64,000 nucleotides of DNA. It comes from Bacteroidota bacterium (GTDB taxonomy: Bacteria > Bacteroidota > Bacteroidia > Chitinophagales > Saprospiraceae). The position numbers and the translations under genes were made by a program. The stretch is taken from NCBI GenBank assembly GCA_003045895.1, contig PZPC01000003.1:1-64000 (forward strand). The letters are read 5' to 3'. This document shows, in pieces, positions 35,708 through 46,583 of this stretch; position 1 is the stretch's first letter; each line of letters opens with the position of its first letter. The notes below the pieces were generated by a model that saw only the letters and a list, made by a program, of their open reading frames with translations, ran no database searches and was not told the DNA's origin.

Positions 35708-36631
35708 ATGAGTTCAACAACAAATTCAAAAAACGGATTAACTGCAGCGGTCGTCATTTTGGCCTTGGCCCTGATCGGCTCGCTCATTTGGGGGTTCAAC
35801 AAGAACACCCAGGCAACCAACTTGCAGGAAGACAACACGGAGGTACAAGAAGCCATGGAAGCGATGACCGCTTTGCGCGATGACCTGGCCCGTGAAGTCG
35901 ACAGCCTGGCTGGCGAATACGATGTACTCGCCTCCGAGAATGTAGAATTGAATGGCCAACTGGCCGGAACCCGCGAAGAACTGACCAACGCACAGTCGGC
36001 CCTGAGCCGTGCTAAGAAAGGTGCTGCGGCCGAAATCAATGACCTGCGGGCTCAGATCGCAGCCCTGACGGCGGCTCGCTCCGAGTTGTCGAATTCGATC
36101 TCTGCCCTGGAAGACCAGAATGCCGACCTGCGCCAGCAAATGGGCGTACTCGAGATTAACCTCGCCGAATCAAAGACCGAGAACCAACAGATGAAGGAAA
36201 TGGCCACGAACATGGAAGGCCAGATTCGCCAACTGACGTACGAAAATTTCCGGGCCACGGCCTTTCAGGTTACGCCTGAAGTGAAGCGTGGTAACCCTAC
36301 CACCAATGCCAGCCGCGCCCGTCGCTTAGCCATCAGTTTCGACGTGGCTAATGTACCCGCTGAGTTTCATGGCGTTCGCCCTATCTATTTGGTGATCACC
36401 GATGAAAAAGGTACGCCTATCCCACGGACAGACTACGTTCGCACCAGTGTAACCGTAAATGGCCAAACGCAGGATATCATGGCCGTAGAAGCACGGGACG
36501 AAAACGTGGGCGAAAGCCAGCGCATCTCGTTCAACCACGAACTGGAAAACAAAATGGATGCTGGTTACTACCGGGTGAGCGTATTCACCGACACCGGTTT
36601 GTTGGGCTCTACCAATTTCCGCATGCGCTAG
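35708..36631 (+). CDS. Membrane-anchored coiled-coil protein, unknown function
   Basis: A 307-residue protein with one N-terminal membrane helix (about 12-29, AAVVILALALIGSLIWGF), a long coiled coil (about 35-185, rich in Glu, Leu, Gln and Ala) and a C-terminal beta domain of about 110 residues (FQVTPEVKRGNPTTNASRARRLAISFDV ... TDTGLLGSTNFRMR split by a strand-rich region). The C-terminal part should be outside the cytoplasm. I recognise no named family. It stands alone after purA, with a 218-base leader holding an 8-G run (35645-35652), and ends in a strong terminator. Confidence 0.7.
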   Translation: MSSTTNSKNGLTAAVVILALALIGSLIWGFNKNTQATNLQEDNTEVQEAMEAMTALRDDLAREVDSLAGEYDVLASENVELNGQLAGTREELTNAQSALSRAKKGAAAEINDLRAQIAALTAARSELSNSISALEDQNADLRQQMGVLEINLAESKTENQQMKEMATNMEGQIRQLTYENFRATAFQVTPEVKRGNPTTNASRARRLAISFDVANVPAEFHGVRPIYLVITDEKGTPIPRTDYVRTSVTVNGQTQDIMAVEARDENVGESQRISFNHELENKMDAGYYRVSVFTDTGLLGSTNFRMR

Positions 36632-36653
36632 CAATAGCTTGCCTTTATGCATC

Positions 36654-36695
36654 AATAACAAAAGCCCCTCCGTTTTCGGAGGGGCTTTTGTTATT
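36654..36695. terminator. Strong bidirectional terminator
   Basis: Positions 36654-36672 and 36677-36695 form a perfect 19-bp stem with a TTTT loop. The upper part is GC-rich and the ends are A/T-rich on both strands, so it should stop both the coiled-coil gene and, from the other side, parE. Confidence 0.92.
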
Positions 36696-36717
36696 TGTGA
36701 CACGTCCATAAGCCAAG

Positions 36718-38631
36718 TTATACCATCACTTCGGCTTCGGCTTCAGCTGGCACCACGGTTGCCGCCAGTTCTGCTTCAACCAGGTCATCCTTTTCTACCC
36801 GCAGGTTATCAATGATGAATTCCTGGCGGTCGGGGGTGTTTTTACCCATGTAGTAGGACAAGACCTGGTCGAGATCGGTGTTTTCGGCGATGACCACGGG
36901 GTCGAGGCGGATATTTTCGTTGATGAAGTCTTTGAATTCGCCGGGTGAAATCTCTCCCAGCCCCTTAAAGCGGGTGATTTCGGGTTTGCCGCGCAGCTTT
37001 TCAATGGCCTCCTGTTTTTCGACTTCGCTGTAGCAGTAAAACGTCTTCTGCTTGTCGCGAACGCGGAACAACGGCGTGTCCAGGATGTAGAGGTGGCCCT
37101 GGCGTACGAGGTCGGGGAAGAACTGGAGGAAGAAAGTCAGCAGGAGCAGGCGGATGTGCATGCCGTCGACGTCGGCGTCGGTAGCAATGACCACGCGGTT
37201 GTAACGCAGTTCGTCCATGCCGTCTTCGATATTGAGGGCGTGCTGCAGGAGGTTGAATTCTTCGTTCTCGTAGACGACCTTTTTCGTCAGGTTGAAGGTA
37301 TTGAGCGGTTTTCCACGCAGACTGAAGACCGCCTGGGTTTGTACGTCACGGGCCTTGGTGATAGAGCCACTGGCCGAATCGCCCTCGGTGATAAAAACGG
37401 TAGACGATAGGCGCAGTTCTTCGGGTACTTTGCGGGTACCATCGCTAAAGTGAATCCGGCAATCGCGGAGTTTCTTGTTGTGGAGGTTGGCTTTTTTGGC
37501 TCGTTGGTTGGCCAGCTTCTTGATACCGGCAATCTCCTCGCGTTCCCGCTTCGACTGGAGGATGCGCTTTTCCAGCGATTTTGCGATCTCGGGGTTGCGG
37601 TGGAGAAAGTTATCGAGTTTTTCCGTCAGGAAATTCTTGAGGAAGGTCCGGATGCTTGGTCCCTTGGGGCCCATGTCCGTGGATCCGAGTTTGGTTTTAG
37701 TCTGCGATTCAAAGATCGGTTCTTCCACCTTGATGCTGATGGCGGTAATGATGGAACCGAGGATATCGCGGCGGTCGTAGCTTTTGTTGTAGAACTTTTG
37801 CATGGTCTCCACGATGGCCTCTTTGTAGGCGTTCAGGTGGGTACCCCCCTGGGTGGTGTGTTGGCCGTTGACGAAGGAGTAGTAGACCTCGCCGTACTGT
37901 CCGCCGTGGGTCAGCGCAAGTTCAATGTCTTCACCCACGAGGTGGATGATGGGGTAGCGGAGGGTGTCCGAACTGGTTTTTCGCTCCAGCAGGTCGAGCA
38001 AGCCATTCTTGCTCACCAGCGTTTTGCCGTTGATGACGATCTTGAGGCCGGCGTTCAGGTAGGCATAGTTCCACAACTGGTTCTCGATGTAGTCGAGACG
38101 GAATTTGTATTTTTTGAAAATGGCAGGATCCGGTTCAAAAACAATGAGGGTTCCGGATTCGTCGGTTGACTTGCTGATTTTGTGATCCTTGACCAGTTCG
38201 CCCTGGCTGAATTCGGCAATTTTGGATTTGCCTTCGCGGAAGGCCTGCACCTGGAAAAAACTCGACAGGGCGTTGACCGCTTTGGTACCTACGCCGTTGA
38301 GACCGACCGACTTCTTGAAGGCTTTGGAGTCGTATTTGCCACCGGTGTTGATTTTAGAAACACAATCGACCACTTTCCCCAGGGGAATCCCCCGGCCGTA
38401 GTCGCGGATGCTAACCTTGCCATCTTCGATGGTGATGTCGACAGTCTTGCCGTAGCCCATGACGTATTCGTCGATACAGTTGTCGATGACCTCTTTGAGG
38501 AGGATGTAGATGCCATCATCAGCCGAGGAGCCATCACCGAGCTTGCCAATGTACATACCCGGTCGCATGCGGATGTGTTCCTTCCAGTCGAGTGAACGGA
38601 TATTGTCTTCGGTATAAGCGACGTGTTCCAT
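36718..38631 (-). CDS. parE: DNA topoisomerase IV subunit B
   Basis: ATPase subunit of the enzyme that unlinks sister chromosomes. The 637-residue protein starts [30 protein letters not shown], the Bacteroidota ParE form rather than GyrB. GHKL ATPase motifs include [10 protein letters not shown], the TOPRIM domain has [17 protein letters not shown] and [10 protein letters not shown], and the C-terminal [16 protein letters not shown] box is intact. I chose the ATG at 38631 because an upstream promoter element lies at 38692-38699; an ATG at 38661 inside an inverted repeat is the alternative. parC is not adjacent. Confidence 0.9.
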   Translation of the reverse strand: MEHVAYTEDNIRSLDWKEHIRMRPGMYIGKLGDGSSADDGIYILLKEVIDNCIDEYVMGYGKTVDITIEDGKVSIRDYGRGIPLGKVVDCVSKINTGGKYDSKAFKKSVGLNGVGTKAVNALSSFFQVQAFREGKSKIAEFSQGELVKDHKISKSTDESGTLIVFEPDPAIFKKYKFRLDYIENQLWNYAYLNAGLKIVINGKTLVSKNGLLDLLERKTSSDTLRYPIIHLVGEDIELALTHGGQYGEVYYSFVNGQHTTQGGTHLNAYKEAIVETMQKFYNKSYDRRDILGSIITAISIKVEEPIFESQTKTKLGSTDMGPKGPSIRTFLKNFLTEKLDNFLHRNPEIAKSLEKRILQSKREREEIAGIKKLANQRAKKANLHNKKLRDCRIHFSDGTRKVPEELRLSSTVFITEGDSASGSITKARDVQTQAVFSLRGKPLNTFNLTKKVVYENEEFNLLQHALNIEDGMDELRYNRVVIATDADVDGMHIRLLLLTFFLQFFPDLVRQGHLYILDTPLFRVRDKQKTFYCYSEVEKQEAIEKLRGKPEITRFKGLGEISPGEFKDFINENIRLDPVVIAENTDLDQVLSYYMGKNTPDRQEFIIDNLRVEKDDLVEAELAATVVPAEAEAEVMV

Positions 38632-38658
38632 GCTTTTTGGGTCAATTACTTGCGTGAG

Positions 38659-38688
38659 CATGTACCTGCAACAGGTGCACCGTACATG
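38659..38688. promoter_or_regulatory. Inverted repeat in the parE leader
   Basis: CATGTAC (38659-38665) and GTACATG (38682-38688) are perfect inverted repeats; within them ACCTG and CAGGT also pair. The element covers the expected transcription start and 5' leader of parE, so it may be an operator or an mRNA hairpin. Confidence 0.45.
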
Positions 38689-38691
38689 CAG

Positions 38692-38699
38692 CAAAAATA
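38692..38699 (-). promoter_or_regulatory. Bacteroidota -7 element (TATTTTTG) of parE
   Basis: Exact TAnnTTTG on the minus strand, 60 bases before the chosen parE ATG. It rules out the most upstream ATG at 38703. Confidence 0.55.
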
Positions 38700-38804
38700 A
38701 CAAAACCCATGGACTTTTAAAAACAAATTGTTAAAAACATTTGTTGAAACTAATCTTTTGCGGGGTCTGTTGCAACAAGCTAAGCCCTGCCGATCCAGTA
38801 ACAC

Positions 38805-39644
38805 TTAACCGGGCCAAACCAACAACGGCACGTGGGTATATCCCGCAGTGCGCTTGCTTTGGCTGCGGTGAAAAAGATTCTGAAAGAAACTACGGCGGGG
38901 TCGTACCAGCACCTGGAGGTCGATGTGAAAAAGGAGGTTGAACGCTTCCAGGGCTTCGGTGATGTCTTCTTCGTCGAGTTGGTGGAAGGTCATCGGGATA
39001 TCTTTGATTTGCTCGCTGAAGACCGCAATGAGTTCTTCCAGTTCGATCTCGGTATGGGCCTTCGGGCTTTCGGTGATGTGTAGGCAGCGAATCTCGGGGG
39101 TCAAAGGGCGGAAAAACTCGACCAGCCGCAACAAGTGAAGTACATCGGCCTGGCGCAGGTCAGTGGCGAAACTGATCCGGTCGAGCGGTTGATAGGTCGC
39201 CTCCAGCGGAACGACCAGCACCGGAATGGCGGGGTGGTCGATGATCTCGCTCGATACGCTGGACATCCACCAGGGCCTTTCGGCGGCACCGCTGGTACCA
39301 ACGACGATGAGGTTGACTCCTTTTTCGGTGGCCATTTCGTTGACGATGTAACCCACGGGACCCAGGGATACTTCGGTGGTGAGGGTCGGAATATGTTTGA
39401 GTTCGGCCGCTACTTCGGTGAGGGTGTTTTCCGCTAATTTTTGTAACCTCTCTTTGGCGGTTTCCAGTTCTTTACGGTTGATCATCGGGATGCTTTGCGG
39501 AATCTCCATGACGGCATCAGGAATAGGTTCCAACACGTGTAACAGGTGAACTTCGGCGGCGTAGGTATCGGCGTACCGCAGAGCGTACCGCAACGCATTT
39601 TCCGAGGCGGGCGAAAAATCGAGGGCACAGAGTATCTTTTTCAT
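38805..39644 (-). CDS. Tandem universal stress protein (UspA family)
   Basis: A 279-residue protein with two Usp domains: the first (about 1-148) has MKKILCALDFSPASENALRYA and ends VVGTSGAAERPWW...PVLVVP, the second (about 150-275) has ISFATDLRQADVLHLLRL and ends VRPRRSFFQNLFHRS..PLLVWPG. The G-x2-G-x9-G(S/T) ATP-binding pattern is only partly kept. The start at 39644 removes nine residues without homology. Function is a general stress response by an unknown mechanism. No partner genes are obvious. Confidence 0.85.
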   Translation of the reverse strand: MKKILCALDFSPASENALRYALRYADTYAAEVHLLHVLEPIPDAVMEIPQSIPMINRKELETAKERLQKLAENTLTEVAAELKHIPTLTTEVSLGPVGYIVNEMATEKGVNLIVVGTSGAAERPWWMSSVSSEIIDHPAIPVLVVPLEATYQPLDRISFATDLRQADVLHLLRLVEFFRPLTPEIRCLHITESPKAHTEIELEELIAVFSEQIKDIPMTFHQLDEEDITEALEAFNLLFHIDLQVLVRPRRSFFQNLFHRSQSKRTAGYTHVPLLVWPG

Positions 39645-39737
39645 CGTCGTCATATGGTGGTTGTTTAACAAGCGGTAAGTTAGTGGCGAAATGGGTGTCC
39701 GGCGGCGGATGTTGTTAGCGGAGAAGGATGATTTTTG

Positions 39738-41285
39738 TCATCCTTCCTGCGCTTGGAGTGCCCGCACCATTTCCTGCCGGAAGTGCAAGGTTTGGAGGAG
39801 CTTTTCCACGAGGGCGTGCCAGCGCCCAAAGCGGGAAGTGCCCTGGAACCAGGCGTCTCTGATTGCGGGTAGCAGTTGGGGATCGCTTTGGTAGGCTGCC
39901 GCCTCGAGCAGGCGGTGGTAGTGGACGAGGCTCCAGTCCGACAATTGGCGCTGCTGGGCAATTTCCTGAAAACCGATGACAATGATCCTCGTCAGGGCGG
40001 GTTCCCAGGTTTGGGTGCCCCGGCTCAGCCAGAAAGCGGGCAGCGACTCGGCGGGTACCAGGGGGCCAAATTGTTCGAGCCAGGTCACCAGGCATTGGTT
40101 GAACAGCTGGGGCGTACTGTTTTCCAGCAGCTGGCGACCAGCAGGCGTGTTCCAGTAGGTTTCCTGGCCGGTCAGCAGCCACCATTTGATCAGCGCTGCT
40201 TCGCCAGCGGCATAGGGAAAGCGGTTGAGGCTGTCTGTTACGGCCTGGAGCAGGGGCAAAGTATGGGGCGCTTTCACGAACAGGCCAATCACCTCAGCGG
40301 GCGTCTTTTGCCAGTGTCGCTCCCAGAAATAGAACGGTATACGCGCTACCAGCTGGCACAACCAGTTGAGCTTCAGGCCACCGGGGGCTTTGCTTCCCGT
40401 GGGATAGATGCCGTCGGCCTGGGTGGCTTTGGGCAGGTGTTCGGGTAGCTCGATCACCAATTGCCCCCCGACCAGGTGGAGTGCTGCCTGGGCGTGTTGC
40501 CAGAGTCGTTGCACCAACAGGCTCGTGGGCAAGCTGGCCAACAGCCCGGCAGCCACCAGCCGCACTTCCTTGCGGCTGTGCTGCAGGGCCGTTTCCAGAA
40601 AAACTTCGTCGGCTGGCGCCAACCCGGTGGCCAGGGCCGGAAGCAGGCGCGCCTGAACTTTGGGCAGCAGCAAGGGCCATTGCAATACCAGGCTTTCCCG
40701 GGCGGCGGCGGCATCCAACTGGCGGAATTGTCGCAACAGGGCGGGTTGCGCCGCCGCGTCGGCAGTAGCCCACCCTCGTACCTGCCCGGGCGTTGGGGCG
40801 AGGACCGACCATCGGGGGTGCTGCCGCAGTAGCCAGTAGCCCCGCGGGCCGAGGATGGGTTCCAACAAGGGCCAGCCGTCGGCTTGCAGCAAGCAACGAT
40901 CAAGGAGCAGCGGTATGCTCGTAGGGGGGAGTACTTTTTGGTACTGGTGCAGGAGCCGCGAAAATTCCGGCAGAGCCGGTCGGTGGTGGTCATTGAGGAT
41001 AGCCTGAAGGTGCTGTACACTGCGCCAGGAACAAGGTGTACGAGGCTGCTCAATGGCCGATTCGGGCAGCGCAACCGCAGTTTCCAGCACCCGTGCGCCT
41101 TTGTGTAGCAAATGAACCAGCCCCAGGGCCTCGAGGAGAACCAGGGCTTCTTCTTCCGAATCGAGCTGCAGGGGCCCGAGGTCGGCCCGGAGGGTTGTCC
41201 CCAAACTTTGCTGGTCAGTACCCAGCAGCAAGTGGCGGCAGAGTGCCGGCCAGAGGTCCCGCAGTGTCGGCTGGTGGTTGGTCAT
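39738..41285 (-). CDS. DUF5691-like helical repeat protein
   Basis: A 515-residue protein rich in Leu, Ala, Gln and Trp, with no signal peptide. The middle reads ADEVFLETALQHSRKEVRLVAAGLLASLP (split here by me as the best landmark, near residues 220-250), a HEAT-like pattern seen in DUF5691 proteins of SWIM/MoxR/VWA clusters in actinobacteria. No SWIM, MoxR or VWA gene is in this window, so it is isolated from that context. Function unknown. TAATTTTA lies just before the ATG and resembles a -7 element. Confidence 0.55.
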   Translation of the reverse strand: MTNHQPTLRDLWPALCRHLLLGTDQQSLGTTLRADLGPLQLDSEEEALVLLEALGLVHLLHKGARVLETAVALPESAIEQPRTPCSWRSVQHLQAILNDHHRPALPEFSRLLHQYQKVLPPTSIPLLLDRCLLQADGWPLLEPILGPRGYWLLRQHPRWSVLAPTPGQVRGWATADAAAQPALLRQFRQLDAAAARESLVLQWPLLLPKVQARLLPALATGLAPADEVFLETALQHSRKEVRLVAAGLLASLPTSLLVQRLWQHAQAALHLVGGQLVIELPEHLPKATQADGIYPTGSKAPGGLKLNWLCQLVARIPFYFWERHWQKTPAEVIGLFVKAPHTLPLLQAVTDSLNRFPYAAGEAALIKWWLLTGQETYWNTPAGRQLLENSTPQLFNQCLVTWLEQFGPLVPAESLPAFWLSRGTQTWEPALTRIIVIGFQEIAQQRQLSDWSLVHYHRLLEAAAYQSDPQLLPAIRDAWFQGTSRFGRWHALVEKLLQTLHFRQEMVRALQAQEG

Positions 41286-43138
<1,853 letters not shown>

Positions 43139-43149
43139 ACTGAACAGAT

Positions 43150-43458
43150 ATGACCATTGCTGTATTGACCCCAGAGCGTGAAATTTTCAAAGGTGCCATC
43201 ACCTCGGTGAAAGTACCCGGCACGCTGGGCGAATTTCAGGTGCTGAACAACCACGCACCGATCGTTTCTGCCCTGGAAAACGGAAAAATCGAGATTGTAA
43301 CCGCCGAAGGGGGGTTCAATTATTTCGACGCCGCTACCAAGGAGAAGAAAAGCGGTACGGCGGCTGGCACGAAGATCACCTTCCAGATCGAAGGTGGTTT
43401 TATCGAAGTGATCAACAACGAAATTGCCCTGCTGGTACAGGGGGTGAGCGCGTTGTAA
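43150..43458 (+). CDS. atpC: ATP synthase epsilon subunit, short form
   Basis: A 102-residue beta-sandwich (LTPEREIFKGAITSVKVPGTLGEFQVLNNHAP) that sits in the central stalk of F1. The usual 130-140 residue form adds two C-terminal helices that inhibit ATP hydrolysis; these are missing here. The gene is directly behind atpD and is followed by a terminator, so it ends the unit. Confidence 0.92.
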   Translation: MTIAVLTPEREIFKGAITSVKVPGTLGEFQVLNNHAPIVSALENGKIEIVTAEGGFNYFDAATKEKKSGTAAGTKITFQIEGGFIEVINNEIALLVQGVSAL

Positions 43459-43487
43459 AATAATAAGACAGGTTTTCCTGTTTGCTG

Positions 43488-43524
43488 AGCGCCTTCCCAA
43501 TGGTTTTGGGGAGGCGCTTTTTTT
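43488..43524 (+). terminator. Rho-independent terminator of atpDC
   Basis: AGCGCCTTCCC (43488-43498) pairs with GGGGAGGCGCT (43508-43518) over 11 bp with one T-G, followed by a run of T (43518-43524). Confidence 0.85.
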
Positions 43525-43574
43525 AAGGTGCGATGTTCCGCCTCGCGGCAGTGAAAACAACCCGTGCATTTGGC

Positions 43575-44249
43575 CTACTCAATCGGCACGCCATTTTCAT
43601 CGGTAGTGAGTACTTCGCTCATGTAGTCGAAGAAGGGGCGCATCTTTTGGAAGACCTGCGCCGCCTGCGCCGGAAAATCGGGCGACAACGCTTCTTGGTC
43701 GGTAAAGGAATGGCTGATCAGAAACTGCTTGTAGCGCAGCAAGTCGATGGCGGGATGATCTTTGGGGTAGCCGGCGGGAGCCGTTTTGAGCTGCTCCCCG
43801 TGGAGCTGACCGAAGGTTTTTACAAAATCTGGTGCAGCGATAATGGCCCGCAGGGTTTCCGGGGCCGCCGCCAGGTCTGTCCGGATGCGCTGCAGATCGG
43901 CCTTCTCGGGGTCCCAAAAGCCACCGCCGACGAAGGTGTTGCCGGGTGCGATGTGGAAATAATAGCCACCCCGCCGCCACTTGGTAGCCCGTTCAAAGAA
44001 ACCACTGAAATTGGATTTGTAGGGCGTCTTGTCCTTCGAGAAGCGCACATCGCGGTAGATGCGGTGCACCTGCATGCGCGCCAACTCGTCGTGCGAGGTC
44101 ATGAGGTCCTGTAGGCCGTGGGCAAAAGCCTTAAAATTGTCGTAGGCCGCCTGGTAGTCCGCTTTGTGGGCGGTGAACCAGTCGCGGTCGTTGTGCGCCG
44201 CCAGGGCTTTCAGGAAGGTAAAGACCTGGGGTTGGAGGGTGGCAGACAT
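43575..44249 (-). CDS. DUF2461 family protein
   Basis: A 224-residue protein with the DUF2461 landmarks: FLKALAAHNDRDWFTAHKADY near the N-terminus, HRIYRDVRFSKDKTPYKSNF in the middle, and GGYYFHIAPGNTFVGGGFWDPE. The start at 44249 begins at the family N-terminus; the longer open frame adds a hydrophobic part that is not conserved. Function unknown; members are widespread, cytoplasmic and usually single genes. Here it is divergent from an unknown small gene. Confidence 0.85.
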   Translation of the reverse strand: MSATLQPQVFTFLKALAAHNDRDWFTAHKADYQAAYDNFKAFAHGLQDLMTSHDELARMQVHRIYRDVRFSKDKTPYKSNFSGFFERATKWRRGGYYFHIAPGNTFVGGGFWDPEKADLQRIRTDLAAAPETLRAIIAAPDFVKTFGQLHGEQLKTAPAGYPKDHPAIDLLRYKQFLISHSFTDQEALSPDFPAQAAQVFQKMRPFFDYMSEVLTTDENGVPIE

Positions 44250-44543
44250 AGGACAGGGAGGATTATGGTATGAATGAATAGGAAGGGGCATCGGAAATCC
44301 TAACACCAAAATATTAACACCAAAAAGTAGAATGGGTTTAAGATTTTCTACCTGGATCATAAGGCCAGTATGGCCGCTGGTGCATTGACAACAACTTTTT
44401 ATACGTTATCCAATACGAAGGCTCGCTACAGGAATGTTTACGGCAAGAAAAAATAAAAATTTACCATTACGCAGTGCATCCTGAAAACCTCGCGCGGGGA
44501 ATGCCATTGATCCGCCCACCAGGAAACAAACAAGACAATTAAT
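44250..44543. other. Intergenic stretch with a possible eroded reading frame
   Basis: Between the divergent DUF2461 gene and the 118-residue gene. A plus-strand frame is open from 44363 to a stop at 44540-44542, one base before the next ATG, but has no convincing start codon. Its reading looks protein-like in places (YVIQYEGSLQECLRQ). It may be a small gene with a rare start, an eroded N-terminal part, or chance. Confidence 0.3.
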
Positions 44544-44900
44544 ATGAGTACCCTGTTAAATACCACTACCCGCCCCTTCCGTTTCGGAGCTATCGTTCAC
44601 GAAGCACACCAGGAATTGGCTTTTCAGTTGGCAGATCTGGAAGATCGCTTAAACGAGGAACTGGTCCTGGAAGTGAACCCTTCGGGTATTAAACGCATCT
44701 ATTTTATTCCAACTATTACTGCTGCCGAAATTTGCACAGCAGAGCAAGACGTAATCTTTGTGGACGAGGAAAGTTTGGTCATTGAGTTGGCATGTCCAAC
44801 GGATTTTGGCCTTATTATTACCCGCTTCCTCGCAGCACTTCGCCAATCAGGCTGTTTTTCGGAAGGGTTTGTGGCGCGTTTGGAGCACATTATGAAATAA
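44544..44900 (+). CDS. Hypothetical protein, unknown function
   Basis: A 118-residue acidic protein with no signal peptide or membrane helix. It reads as mixed alpha/beta: a helix near 20-40 (HQELAFQLADLEDRLNEE), strands near 40-60 and 68-82, and a C-terminal helix near 88-116. No catalytic motif is visible and I recognise no family. It is separated from the glucosaminidase gene by 194 bases. Confidence 0.6.
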   Translation: MSTLLNTTTRPFRFGAIVHEAHQELAFQLADLEDRLNEELVLEVNPSGIKRIYFIPTITAAEICTAEQDVIFVDEESLVIELACPTDFGLIITRFLAALRQSGCFSEGFVARLEHIMK

Positions 44901-45094
44901 TTTTTTTTGCCGCGCGCCCGTATTTCTCCGCATTCCATTCCGTTGTTGCTCACTTATTCCCTACCAACCTGGTAGGGCAGTTTTATGGCCACACCTGGCC
45001 TAAATCAGGCGGTAAATGGATGCAAAAACAAATTAATACCTTATTTTGGCCCTACCTGTACAAACAAGAAAACCTAATTCAAACCTATATTCGC

Positions 45095-45640
45095 ATGAAA
45101 ACCCAGTTTATCCTGCTGCTCCTGGGCAGCTTTTGCTTGCTCAGCAGCCATCCGCTAACCCTGGACGAGCGACCGGTGGTAGTCGAAAATTACATCAACC
45201 GGTACATCTATCTCTCCCGCGAGCTGAACCTCCAAACGGGGATTCCCGTACCCATCATCCTGGCCGTCGCCGGGCTGGAAAGCAACTGGGGCAACAGTGA
45301 GCTGGCCCTCAACGCCAACAACCACTTCGGGATCAAGGAAAAAGAAGAATGGCGGGGCAATACCTACTGCAAGGTGACGCAGGAATACGAGGGCTGGTTG
45401 GCCTACGAGACCCAGGCCTGCTTTCGGCAGTACCCCCTGATTCGGGAGAGTTACCTCGACTTTGGCCGCTTCATTACCACCCGCGAGAACTACCGCAGCA
45501 TCAACGGCCTACCCACCTGGAACTACCGCGCCTGGATGGAAGGCCTCCACGCCGGCGGTTATGCCACCGACCCCGACTACGTCAACAAGGTACTTACCCT
45601 CATCTGGCGGTACCGCCTCTACGAACTGGCAGAGGAATAA
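45095..45640 (+). CDS. GH73-type glucosaminidase (FlgJ-like peptidoglycan hydrolase)
   Basis: A 181-residue exported protein. The start at 45095 gives a signal peptide (FILLLLGSFCLLSSHP). The glucosaminidase domain has VPIILAVAGLESNWGNSEL with the catalytic Glu in GLES, then NNHFGIK and YETQACFRQYPLIRESYLDFGRFI and ends YVNKVLTLIWRYRLYEL. It should cut the GlcNAc-MurNAc backbone. Single gene; converges on truA. Confidence 0.85.
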   Translation: MKTQFILLLLGSFCLLSSHPLTLDERPVVVENYINRYIYLSRELNLQTGIPVPIILAVAGLESNWGNSELALNANNHFGIKEKEEWRGNTYCKVTQEYEGWLAYETQACFRQYPLIRESYLDFGRFITTRENYRSINGLPTWNYRAWMEGLHAGGYATDPDYVNKVLTLIWRYRLYELAEE

Positions 45641-45714
45641 TCCGGAGTAGTCCCGTTTTTACAAAACCTGGTCAAAGGAATTTTGGTGCCAATAGGCGGC
45701 GGAAAAAACGGGCT

Positions 45715-46482
45715 TTAAAGCGGAATGATATCCGCCAGAAAAGGATATTCCACCTTAGAAAGGTAAAGCCCCTGGGGCGGCGCCGAAACAAAATAGGCCG
45801 ACCGTTCCTTTGCGGCTACGAGTCGTTCGAATTCGGCTACCGACACCCGGCCACGACCCACATCCAACAATTGGGCGACGATGAGCCGAACCATGCCCCG
45901 CAAAAACCGATTGGCAGCAATCTGGAAGCGAAAGCTATTGGGCTGCTCGTCAAAGAAAAACCGGGCCGTCGACAGCTGACAAATGGTGCTATCGTGCTTT
46001 TCGGGCACCTTGCAAAAAGCCAGAAAGTCCGTGTAATTGAGCAGGCTGGCAGCAGCCTGCTGCATGGCTTCCCGGTTCAGGGTAGAACAATCTTCGAACA
46101 GGTAGGTGCTCAGGTGTTCCCGAAAAGGATCCTTCTCGGTATGCACGTGGTAATCGTAGGTGCGGCGGGTAGCAGCGTAGCGGGCGTGCCAGTCGCCAGC
46201 TACGGTAAAGACCTTGAAAATAGTGATGCTACCCGGAAGGGTAAGATTCATCTTGTAGAGAAATGCTTCGGGCAGACTCCCTTCCAGATCAAAATGCGCA
46301 TAGTAGTCGCTGGCGTGAACCTCCGCATCGGTACGCCCACAGCCGATGAGCGAAACGGGCTGTCGAAGCACCTGCGCCAGGCATTCCTCCAGTTTAGCCT
46401 GTACACTTTTCACCTGGGGTTGGCGTTGCCAGCCCCGGAAGGAGGTGCCGCGGTAGGCGAGATGAAGGAAATAGCGGATCAC
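45715..46482 (-). CDS. truA: tRNA pseudouridine synthase A
   Basis: Converts uridines 38-40 of the tRNA anticodon arm to pseudouridine. The 255-residue protein has the catalytic-Asp motif GCGRTDAEVHASDYYAHFD near 47-65; the usual Gly before Val-His is Glu here. Downstream RTYDYHVH and FLRGMVRLIVAQLLDVGRGR motifs are intact. Divergent from the BlaI-type gene with a 101-base gap. Confidence 0.92.
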   Translation of the reverse strand: MIRYFLHLAYRGTSFRGWQRQPQVKSVQAKLEECLAQVLRQPVSLIGCGRTDAEVHASDYYAHFDLEGSLPEAFLYKMNLTLPGSITIFKVFTVAGDWHARYAATRRTYDYHVHTEKDPFREHLSTYLFEDCSTLNREAMQQAAASLLNYTDFLAFCKVPEKHDSTICQLSTARFFFDEQPNSFRFQIAANRFLRGMVRLIVAQLLDVGRGRVSVAEFERLVAAKERSAYFVSAPPQGLYLSKVEYPFLADIIPL

Positions 46483-46550
46483 GTGGATGGTTTTTGGTGA
46501 ACGGACAAATTAGGGAATGTTTACGAGTAGGTGGGCAAATGCTTTTGCCG

Positions 46551-46558
46551 TACTTTTG
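46551..46558 (+). promoter_or_regulatory. Bacteroidota -7 element (TACTTTTG) of the BlaI-type gene
   Basis: Exact TAnnTTTG, 25 bases before the ATG at 46584. Confidence 0.55.
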
Positions 46559-46583
46559 CCAGCCGGGTTCAAAAGCGTCCACC

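Noticed and set aside
36718-38631. gyrB instead of parE
   Set aside because: The N-terminus ([16 protein letters not shown]) and overall length match the ParE branch of Bacteroidota.
44792-45094. N-terminal extension of the glucosaminidase
   Set aside because: The extension overlaps the 118-residue gene and would hide the signal peptide that begins at 45095.
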